From contig DCSU01000034.1 in assembly GCA_002325785.1 (NCBI GenBank), positions 1 to 16,775 of the forward strand: 16,775 nucleotides of DNA, read 5' to 3'. How positions within the stretch are numbered: the first letter of the stretch is position 1; each line of letters opens with the position of its first letter. This document shows positions 1-6,109 of this stretch, piece after piece. The position numbers and the translations under genes are program-made. The DNA is from Bacteroidales bacterium UBA1458. GTDB lineage: Bacteria; Bacteroidota; Bacteroidia; Bacteroidales; VadinHA17. Below the pieces are notes generated by a model. The model was given only the letters and a program-made list of their open reading frames with translations. It ran no database searches and had not been told where the DNA came from.

Positions 1-664
1 CCCTCCTGGTAGCGGGGAAACTCATGTGCATGGGTGATCGCCGCCTCGCTTCTGCAGCATCAAAGTGTGTTCCCCCAGTTGTTATGTTTTCAAGATCACC
101 TGTATATTTCAACTTTCTTGAACTGCATTCGTCATACCAGGCTTCAAGGTCGGATATGGCAGCCCAGGCATTGAAGCTTTTCACCGGGTAGCTGATCTTC
201 ATAAAGGCGGCCAGAGTGGCGTAACCACCACCTGAAACACCAACTATATGGACATCTGCAGGATCTGCATCGGAGTTCCTCAGGGCGTAGTTAATTGCAT
301 CCTCAATATCCGCAATTACAAGGTCAGAACCACCTGCTTCCGGCCGTATGTTGGGGCCCCTGAAATCAGGATGGATATAGTTCCACCCTCTCCGAATTAC
401 CTCTTCAGCAAGCGGATCCTCCTGGTTATAGTCGCCGCTCCATGTATGCAATGATACTATCAGAGGAGCATTCGCCTTCGTGGCAGAGGCATAAAACATG
501 GCCCTCTGCATTGAATCATCAGAAGTCGATCTGATTTCAACGATTCCACATTCGGCAGGCCAGCCGGTATTCAGTGTATCATCCCAGGAGAGGACTGTTT
601 CCTGCCCGAATAAAGAACAGGTTAGCAGAAAAATAAACAAGCCAAATACCTGAATTTTATACAT
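1..664 (-). CDS. Exported alpha/beta hydrolase (prolyl-oligopeptidase/acetyl-esterase type), C-terminus cut by window edge
   Basis: The reading frame runs from an ATG at 664 to the left edge without a stop, so 221 residues of the N-terminal part are visible. A hydrophobic signal peptide covers about residues 1-20 (MYKIQVFGLFIFLLTCSLFG) with probable cleavage before QE, so the protein is probably periplasmic or outer-membrane associated. The nucleophile elbow is GVSGGGY with Ser144, preceded by a strand-turn HTWSGDY near residue 73 that could supply the oxyanion hole, and by HPDFRGPN near residue 98. This order is usual for family S9-like hydrolases and esterases acting on peptides or acetylated sugars. 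The catalytic Asp and His would lie in the missing part. It is on the same strand as fucU, 118 nt downstream, which hints at a saccharide-related role, but co-transcription is not shown. The substrate cannot be predicted. Confidence 0.85.
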   Translation of the reverse strand, partial: MYKIQVFGLFIFLLTCSLFGQETVLSWDDTLNTGWPAECGIVEIRSTSDDSMQRAMFYASATKANAPLIVSLHTWSGDYNQEDPLAEEVIRRGWNYIHPDFRGPNIRPEAGGSDLVIADIEDAINYALRNSDADPADVHIVGVSGGGYATLAAFMKISYPVKSFNAWAAISDLEAWYDECSSRKLKYTGDLENITTGGTHFDAAEARRRSPMHMSFPATRR

Positions 665-782
665 AACTGTCGGATAATTATTTAAACACCTTTTGCTATA
701 TACTCAAATCATATAAACCACTTAATAGCCTGTATAAATGCTATATAATTGCATAGATTATTCATAAATCCGGGTTGGATTT

Positions 783-1214
783 TCAGACCGGTGTAACTCC
801 TTTTACAAGAATAACATTACCATATTTTGCCGTCTCGCCGGTCATGACAATGGCAAATGCGCTTTTTGCGCGCTCATAAAAGGTAAACCGGTCCAGTCGT
901 TTTATAGGAGGCAGGTCAGGATTGGTAAGATGGATACTCTTTCTGTATGAGATCTCCACGCCGGGATCTAGCTTGTCGCCTGCCACGGGTTCCATCATGA
1001 CCACCGGGTGGGGCACGTAACTGTCAAGCTCGAAAAGAGGAAGAATCGCCTCCAGGAGATCGGAAATACGGAGCCCGTCAGCCCTGATTACTATTTTGCC
1101 CAGGGACTCGCCCGGGAAGTGTGCGTCGGCCAGAACGAGCTCATCACCATGGCCCATACGGGCCATCACCTCAAGTAACTGAGGGGAGATAAGCTGAGAA
1201 ATTCCCTTTAACAT
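783..1214 (-). CDS. fucU: L-fucose mutarotase FucU (RbsD/FucU family)
   Basis: FucU interconverts the alpha and beta anomers of L-fucose in the cytoplasm and so feeds L-fucose isomerase; related RbsD proteins act on ribose. From memory, the 143-residue protein resembles E. coli FucU (140 aa) over its whole length. It shows MGHGDE (residues 20-25), ADAHFP (29-34), RADGL (44-48), PLFELDSY (59-66), FYERAK (112-117) and TGETAKYGN (125-133). His22, Asp30 and the Tyr/Arg residues near 113-115 lie in the expected active-site segments. I chose the ATG at 1214 because it matches the family start (MLK-ISPLIS). An in-frame GTG two codons upstream (1220) is possible but would add an odd N-terminus. No other fuc genes are visible here. 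The gene is divergent from the aldo/keto reductase, with a 135-bp shared intergenic region and no clear promoter motif. Confidence 0.96.
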   Translation of the reverse strand: MLKGISQLISPQLLEVMARMGHGDELVLADAHFPGESLGKIVIRADGLRISDLLEAILPLFELDSYVPHPVVMMEPVAGDKLDPGVEISYRKSIHLTNPDLPPIKRLDRFTFYERAKSAFAIVMTGETAKYGNVILVKGVTPV

Positions 1215-1349
1215 AATCACGGTTTGAATACAGGTAGTGAATTTAATCTTTTGAAAGCAAAAAATGACGGTATATGATCAACAATTTCCCCTAATGCCGG
1301 TTATTAAAGTATATTGAATAATTTTATACAGATTTTATACAATCAAGCG

Positions 1350-2156
1350 ATGAACAACAAAGATTTCTTCACACTTGCCAACGGCGTAATAATCCCCGCC
1401 ATCGGATTCGGCACATGGCAAATACCTTCAGGTGACATTGCCTATAACTCAGTAAAAGTGGCCCTTAAGGCCGGATACCGTCATATAGATTCGGCTCAGG
1501 CTTACGGCAACGAAGCCAGTGTGGGTAAGGCCATACTTGACTCCGGCATAGACCGCAGAGAGATATTCGTGACATCAAAACTGCCGGCTGAGATAAAGAG
1601 CTATGAAAAGGCAGTCAGTCACGCCGCGCTGACAATGAAGAATATCGGCCTCGACTACATCGATCTTTATCTCATCCACGCCCCCTGGCCATGGACGGAG
1701 ATCGGCGCCGACTATACCAAAGAGAATATCGAGGTGTGGAAAGCAATGGAGGAGTTCTATGAGAGTGGGAAAACCCGTTCGATAGGAATATCAAACTTCA
1801 ACGTTAAAGATATCGATGCCATACTTGAGAACAGTCGCATCAGTCCCATGGTTAACCAGATAAAGCTACATATCGGACATCCCCAGGAGGAGATAACGGG
1901 ACACTGCCGCAAAAATGGAATACTTGTCGAAGGTTACTCACCACTCGCAACCGGGAAACTATTAAATAGCAAAGAGATTGCCGGAATTGCAAAGAAATAC
2001 GGGAAGAGCGTGGCACAGCTCTCAATTCGTTACGTCCTGGAAAAAGGAGCCCTGCCCCTTCCAAAATCGACACACCCTGAATACATAAGCCATAACCTTG
2101 ATGTCAAATTCAGTATCACCGGCGACGATGTCAGTTATCTCGACAGTCTCAAATAA
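1350..2156 (+). CDS. Aldo/keto reductase (NADPH-dependent, AKR superfamily)
   Basis: This is a cytoplasmic TIM-barrel oxidoreductase that reduces aldehydes, ketones or keto-acids with NAD(P)H. The catalytic tetrad is complete: Asp47 and Tyr52 in HIDSAQAYGNE, Lys77 in FVTSKLP and His110 in LYLIHAPWP (numbered from the chosen start). Further family marks are GFGTWQIP near residue 19, GKTRSIGISNF around 148-158, VNQIKLH near 172, EGYSPLATGK near 197, and a cofactor-binding PLPKST near 241. The family normally runs 270-290 aa; this protein has 268. The open frame reaches back to a TTG at 1314, but the ATG at 1350 directly precedes the conserved FFTLANG start, so I used it. It resembles the 2,5-diketo-D-gluconate/methylglyoxal reductase branch, but the true substrate is unknown. 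It stands alone on the plus strand; no terminator is evident after its TAA. Confidence 0.93.
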   Translation: MNNKDFFTLANGVIIPAIGFGTWQIPSGDIAYNSVKVALKAGYRHIDSAQAYGNEASVGKAILDSGIDRREIFVTSKLPAEIKSYEKAVSHAALTMKNIGLDYIDLYLIHAPWPWTEIGADYTKENIEVWKAMEEFYESGKTRSIGISNFNVKDIDAILENSRISPMVNQIKLHIGHPQEEITGHCRKNGILVEGYSPLATGKLLNSKEIAGIAKKYGKSVAQLSIRYVLEKGALPLPKSTHPEYISHNLDVKFSITGDDVSYLDSLK

Positions 2157-2626
2157 GGATAAGGTCTTTCGGTTGTAAAAACCTATTAATAACCTCTCTT
2201 CCCTGTCAAAATAGCTATATTACACAATTGTATTTTCACTATTTTGGTGATGTGAAATATCATCTCCATTGACCATACCACACCTCACGAGATTGGCTGC
2301 ATTGCTGTCAAGCCCTTTCGTTCTGGCCGCCATTCTTTCATTGTCAGCTGTGAGATCACCGACCTGCATGACAGCGACGGGAAGCCCTCCGGGACACTTG
2401 CCAGAGTGAGAATCCAATACAGGAGTGATAAAGTCCTTGCTGGTATTTAAGGCAAAAATCACCCTTTTCGGGGATAACAGCTTATATCACCACCTCTACC
2501 TTTACACATGAAGAATTAATGCGCTTTTAATAATCTGTTGAACACGGAATCATACTTAAATGATGTCATTTGCTTACTAATATTCTGCCCGTAATTGCTC
2601 TCCTGACTTTTTCAAAATCAAAAAAC
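2157..2626. other. Intergenic stretch of 470 bp with no recognisable gene
   Basis: Between the aldo/keto reductase and the TPR protein I find no tRNA, strong hairpin or repeat. The only coding candidate is the 80-codon minus-strand frame at 2220-2462, listed separately. The last part (about 2505-2626) is A/T rich and should hold the promoter of the TPR gene, but no clean TTTG-N19-TAnnTTTG pair is seen. Confidence 0.5.
2220..2462 (-). CDS. Doubtful small hypothetical protein, 80 codons
   Basis: The frame begins with GTG at 2462 and ends at TAA (2220-2222). The protein has no signal peptide, membrane segment or family I recognise. Its composition is protein-like rather than low complexity: a short hydrophobic segment (LPVAVMQVGDL, near residue 27), two cysteines (23 and 61) and a His/Asn-rich tail (ISHHQNSENTIV). 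No ribosome-binding site or promoter is evident. It is the only open frame of any length in this interval. It could be a remnant of a larger gene, a real small gene, or chance. Conservation between related genomes would decide. Confidence 0.3.
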   Translation of the reverse strand: MIFALNTSKDFITPVLDSHSGKCPGGLPVAVMQVGDLTADNERMAARTKGLDSNAANLVRCGMVNGDDISHHQNSENTIV

Positions 2627-4597
2627 ATGGCCCGAAAATCAATTTTCCTGCTTTTTTTCCTGATTATTTCCGGAATACTTGCGATAGGACAAACGAGCAC
2701 CGCGTATAAATCGGTTAAAATTGACACAACACGAAAAGTTACATCATCCGAAGTTGTTAAAATTGCGGAAAGGTTCCTGCTGCGGCAAATGAAGGAGACT
2801 AGTTTCGATGTCATGGAGAAAAGCTTTGTTGACCAGGAATTCAGCAAACTGGATGTAGAAGGGGCAGACATTTATAAGATCGCACAGGGATTAAGCTCCA
2901 CCGCTGTCTTTTTTACCGGAACCGGACAATCAAAAAATATTCCGGTGCTATTTTCGGCCAAAGCGGTTACCATGTTTCCTGAAGATACACTGATAATCAA
3001 TAATTTTGGAGCCGTTTTAAGAATGCTTGACTCGGTTAAAACATCTGTACCTGTTTTTCTTTATGCCAAAACTCTTTGTCCCAATGCCCCGGTTATTTTA
3101 ACCAACCTGGGGAACTCGATGTTTGAGCTGTACGATGACAAGTCGGCTGAAAGTTTTTACAAAAAGTCGCTTCAAATTAATCCTGATTATGCCCTTGCGA
3201 GACATGGTCTGGTGAATGTTTACCTCAAACGGAAAGACATCGGGCGAGCCATGGAGGAACTTTATAAAGGCGTAACAGGTATTTACAGTGAATCTCTGGC
3301 TGATGTTAAGAATAAGGTAAAACCCGATAAAAAAAGTTCTCCTCCCGCACCGCCGGAAATGGGAGAGCCCGGAGAAGGTTCAGAAGAAGGAGGCGATCAG
3401 GATTCGCCAAATCCGAACGTTCCGGTTGACAACCTTGTGCTGCCCGAATTTCCTGACTGGTCGGAGATTGGAGCGCTGCTACATGACAATTCAATAGAAA
3501 ATATAAGTAAAAAACTGACCGGGATTAAACCCACTGACAATGCATTAGAAAAAGCGATGGCGCTTCTGAAGATGACACCCGAACAGAAGCAGCTTTGGTA
3601 TGAAAACGAAACCCGTCCCGGCAGGATTCTGCTAAAGGGAAATAAGCTCGCAATGGAAATGATGGAGGAATATTTCACTTATCAGCTTAAGGCCGCTGAC
3701 CGGAATTACATCCGGTCTGACAGCATTAACGGGGTGTGGTTTGAAGAACAGGTTGAACATGTTACCGCAAACGATGAAGCCAAAGTAAAGCAGCTGGGAG
3801 CAGATCCTGCAGCTTATCAGGCTTTTCTGGTTGAACGGTGCAACCTCCTTACAGGGATAAACGATAAAAGTTTTGTTGACTGGAAAGAGGCTGCTTCAGT
3901 AAGGCATAAAACATACGAAGATATCCTGATGACTTACTGGGTATTGTGCGAACAATATCTTAACCGTACGTATAATTCTGATGAATTTGAGGAGCTTAAC
4001 AGCAAACGGAAATCTTATGTTGCTTCCAAATTTGGCATGATTTATACCGACTATTCATTTCGCAAGCTTCAGTTCGGGATTTCCAATATGGCTTCATTTG
4101 CATCGGCTACAGGAAAATGTCCACAGGCGCCGCCGCCGCCGGAGCCACCGGAAGAAGAGGAAGATGATGTGAATATTCCCGATAAAAATGCAGTTCCATG
4201 TCCGTTTAAAGAAATGAAACTCAAAATCGGGTTGGGAGTGTGCAGCGTGGGAATCGACTGTGAAAGCATTGAGGGCGAATGTGGCGAGGGTTTGATTGCA
4301 GGTGCAAAATGGAACTATAAGAAAAAGGAACTGACCCTTTTTGGCGGAGCCGGGCTGAAAGCCGATTTCGGCATAAAGGGTATTGATGGCAGTTCGGCAA
4401 GTGCTTCTGCCAAGGCCGGATTCGGGCTGACTTTTAACAATAAAGGCCAGGCTATTGATGCTAGTTACAAAACAGAGATTGGCGCCAGCGCCACGATGGG
4501 GAAATATGAAGCAGGACAAACGCTTGAAGTCAATATGACAGCAGCTACCGGTATTGATGTAAGCCGCACAAGTGAATTTGTAAACAAGGTATTTTAA
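2627..4597 (+). CDS. Exported TPR protein with two Pro/Glu linkers and a Gly/Ala-rich C-terminal domain
   Basis: The function is not known. The open frame extends back to a TTG at 2570, but the ATG at 2627 gives a good signal peptide (MARKSIFLLFFLIISGILAIGQ), so I take 656 residues. Residues about 158-215 form one to two tetratricopeptide repeats (SAESFYKKSLQINPDYALAR, then ALxRHGLVNVYLKR-like helices), which suggests a scaffold role. A disordered Pro/Gly/Glu linker lies at about 238-265. A mostly helical middle region (about 280-490) is rich in charged residues and aromatics. A second linker (QAPPPPEPPEEEEDD, about residues 500-515) is encoded by a GCC-repeat tract. The final 100 residues alternate Gly/Ala/Ser with charged residues (GGAGLKADFG, SASASAKAGFG, GASATMGKYEAG), a pattern like amphipathic beta-strands, and contain four clustered cysteines near 543-560. 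It is convergent with the tRNA gene and is not in an operon with its neighbours. Confidence 0.85.
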   Translation: MARKSIFLLFFLIISGILAIGQTSTAYKSVKIDTTRKVTSSEVVKIAERFLLRQMKETSFDVMEKSFVDQEFSKLDVEGADIYKIAQGLSSTAVFFTGTGQSKNIPVLFSAKAVTMFPEDTLIINNFGAVLRMLDSVKTSVPVFLYAKTLCPNAPVILTNLGNSMFELYDDKSAESFYKKSLQINPDYALARHGLVNVYLKRKDIGRAMEELYKGVTGIYSESLADVKNKVKPDKKSSPPAPPEMGEPGEGSEEGGDQDSPNPNVPVDNLVLPEFPDWSEIGALLHDNSIENISKKLTGIKPTDNALEKAMALLKMTPEQKQLWYENETRPGRILLKGNKLAMEMMEEYFTYQLKAADRNYIRSDSINGVWFEEQVEHVTANDEAKVKQLGADPAAYQAFLVERCNLLTGINDKSFVDWKEAASVRHKTYEDILMTYWVLCEQYLNRTYNSDEFEELNSKRKSYVASKFGMIYTDYSFRKLQFGISNMASFASATGKCPQAPPPPEPPEEEEDDVNIPDKNAVPCPFKEMKLKIGLGVCSVGIDCESIEGECGEGLIAGAKWNYKKKELTLFGGAGLKADFGIKGIDGSSASASAKAGFGLTFNNKGQAIDASYKTEIGASATMGKYEAGQTLEVNMTAATGIDVSRTSEFVNKVF

Positions 4598-4693
4598 TAA
4601 ATATCAAACCCATAAAATACAGGCTGGTCTTCTTTCATAAAGAGACCGCTTAAAAAAGGCATGGATGACTTTTATGTGATCATACAAATGACA

Positions 4694-4735
4694 AAACAGA
4701 GAGAGAAGCCCATAAATAGTGCTCTCACTCTGTTT
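4694..4735 (-). terminator. 3' hairpin behind tRNA-Arg, possible bidirectional terminator
   Basis: Arms AAACAGAGAGAGA (4694-4706) and TCTCACTCTGTTT (4723-4735) pair over 13 positions with one mismatch around a 16-nt loop. Read on the minus strand, the stem starts three bases after the tRNA 3' end and runs into TGTTTTGT. It could stop the tRNA transcript or mark its 3' processing site. It also faces the end of the convergent TPR gene. The U-run is short, so termination strength is uncertain. Confidence 0.5.
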
Positions 4736-4738
4736 CAG

Positions 4739-4810
4739 TAGCCCCACTAGGAATCGAACCTAAATTTCAGGTTTAGGAAACCCGCGTTCTATCCATTGAA
4801 CTATAGGGCC
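4739..4810 (-). tRNA. tRNA-Arg (anticodon CCT)
   Basis: The minus strand folds into a complete 72-nt cloverleaf. The acceptor stem is GGCCCTA with TGGGGCT (G-U pairs at both 1-72 and 6-67) and the discriminator is A. The D arm is GTTC/GAAC with loop AATGGATA. The anticodon stem is CGGGT/ACCTG with loop TTCCTAA, so the anticodon is CCT, reading AGG arginine codons. The variable loop is AAAT. The T arm is TTAGG/CCTAG with loop TTCGATT. CCA is not encoded, so it must be added after transcription. It lies alone between two protein genes and has its own promoter 15 nt upstream. tRNA genes are common integration sites, but I see no integrase or repeat of its 3' end nearby. Confidence 0.95.
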
Positions 4811-4825
4811 GCGCGTTTGCAGCCG

Positions 4826-4856
4826 CAAATTTAAAGTATTTTTCGGTTATAGCAAA
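4826..4856 (-). promoter_or_regulatory. Bacteroidota-type sigma-A promoter of tRNA-Arg
   Basis: On the minus strand TTTG (4853-4856) is followed after exactly 19 nt by TAAATTTG (4826-4833). This matches the Bacteroidota consensus of TTTG at -33 and TAnnTTTG at -7. The -7 box ends 15 nt before the tRNA 5' end, so the expected leader is very short, as suits a tRNA gene. Confidence 0.85.
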
Positions 4857-4900
4857 CACAAAGGATTGTTCCGGAGACGGTAAGATGACGCTGAGCCATC

Positions 4901-4941
4901 AAAAAATGGAGGTTTTCATTACCAGAGCATGAAAACCTCCA
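4901..4941 (-). terminator. Intrinsic terminator of the FadR/MBL/GTPase/hydrolase operon
   Basis: A perfect 13-bp inverted repeat, TGGAGGTTTTCAT (4907-4919) and ATGAAAACCTCCA (4929-4941), encloses a 9-nt loop. On the minus strand it is followed directly by six T (A-run at 4901-4906). It lies 46 nt after the stop codon of the MetX-like hydrolase, so the minus-strand operon ends here. Confidence 0.9.
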
Positions 4942-4987
4942 CCAGGAAAGAGATCAGTATCTCTTTCACTCCCCCCTTGTTTCTATC

Positions 4988-6109
4988 CTATTTTGTTGAG
5001 AGCAGATCTCTCCATATTTTTTCTATTGCTGCACCGTCTTCGGGGAAAAGTCCCAGCGTTGCGAAGTGACCCCAATGGCTTGGCACCCTGCATATTTTGC
5101 AGTCTTTAATATGTTCGCACTGTTCTACGATATCGCTTTCATCAAACATCATGTCTTCCGTAAACACTATGGGCCACATTTTTGCCTTGATAGCCTTCTG
5201 TGCCATGACAAGGTCACCGCCGGTATTCAGGCTGGCATCGGCATGCTGCCATGCCCAGGCCATGGTAATGAGATTGTTCGGGTCCATAGGAAGAAAATGG
5301 CCTTCCCAGATTCTTCTTTCAAAATCCTCGAGTGATGTGAAACCCATTCTTTTCCAATGTTCGCCCTGATACATCTCCTTACTCGCAGCAATCAATGAAA
5401 AGAGACGGCCCAGATTCCTCAGACCTGCCTGGCATGCATGAGGCTCAGTATAAAAACCGTTATTGAAGTTGGGATCATTGCGGAGACTGTTCATTACCAG
5501 GTCGGTCAGAATGGTATTCCAGGGACATGCTTTTAGTGAGGCACCTATGGGAGCCGCACGCTTAACCATATCAGGATAACGGACAGCCCATTCAAACACC
5601 TGCTGGCCGCCCATTGACCATCCGGTAACCATCTGAATCTCCGTTATACCGAATTTTTCAGTCACCAGTTTATACTGTGCCCTGACCATATCACCGACTG
5701 TGACATGCGGAAACGCTCCCATGGAATATGGACCAGATGTATTTGAAGGTGACGTAGAGATGCCGTTCCCTATCAGGTTAGGCATAATGACAAAATACTT
5801 GTCAGTATCAATTGCCTTGCCCGGTCCGACCAGGGGAGCCATGAACATATGAGACCCTGAAAACATTATCGTAAAGACTATTGCATTGTCTTTCTGCGGA
5901 TTCAGTTTCCCAAAAGTTACATAGGCCTGCTTGCAGGCAGGAAGGACAGCTCCGTTTTCAAGCTCGAAGTTGCCCAGATTGAACTCTTCCCATGCACCAT
6001 GAACTTCCGGAGCATAGAATTCATTGTAAACCTGTGCGTTTACCTCAGTAAAGCAGAGGGTCAACACCAAAATCATCAGCACACTTGCTGCATTCAAAAG
6101 TTTTTTCAT
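4988..6109 (-). CDS. Exported MetX-like alpha/beta hydrolase (homoserine O-acetyltransferase fold)
   Basis: The 373-residue protein follows the MetX/homoserine O-acetyltransferase pattern. The nucleophile is Ser165 in GWSMGGQQ. The acid is probably Asp319 in FTEDMMF, at the place of the family SDxLF, and the base is His348 in SHWGHFA, where MetX normally has GHDxFL. An N-terminal signal peptide (about residues 1-25, ending VNAQ) sends it to the periplasm, where acetyl-CoA is absent. It is therefore more likely an esterase/hydrolase than a methionine-pathway acyltransferase. It is the last gene before the terminator. Its first 65 nt overlap the 3' end of the GTPase gene. The ATG at 6109 is the only start that gives a full signal peptide. 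The substrate is unknown; the operon suggests the same pathway as the Tat-exported MBL enzyme. Confidence 0.9.
   Translation of the reverse strand: MKKLLNAASVLMILVLTLCFTEVNAQVYNEFYAPEVHGAWEEFNLGNFELENGAVLPACKQAYVTFGKLNPQKDNAIVFTIMFSGSHMFMAPLVGPGKAIDTDKYFVIMPNLIGNGISTSPSNTSGPYSMGAFPHVTVGDMVRAQYKLVTEKFGITEIQMVTGWSMGGQQVFEWAVRYPDMVKRAAPIGASLKACPWNTILTDLVMNSLRNDPNFNNGFYTEPHACQAGLRNLGRLFSLIAASKEMYQGEHWKRMGFTSLEDFERRIWEGHFLPMDPNNLITMAWAWQHADASLNTGGDLVMAQKAIKAKMWPIVFTEDMMFDESDIVEQCEHIKDCKICRVPSHWGHFATLGLFPEDGAAIEKIWRDLLSTK

Noticed and set aside
248..454. Plus-strand reading frame of 68 codons
   Set aside because: It is antisense to the exported hydrolase, whose signal peptide and GVSGGG motif are clear on the minus strand.
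4094..4519. 141-codon minus-strand frame
   Set aside because: It is antisense to the C-terminal part of the TPR protein; its sequence merely mirrors the Pro/Glu and Gly/Ala codons of that gene.
4626..4647. Hairpin GGTCT...AGACC after the TPR gene
   Set aside because: The stem is short with a bulge and no T-run follows on either strand, so I do not call it a terminator.
4739..4810. tRNA-Arg as attachment site of an integrated element
   Set aside because: No integrase gene and no repeat of the tRNA 3' end was seen within the window.
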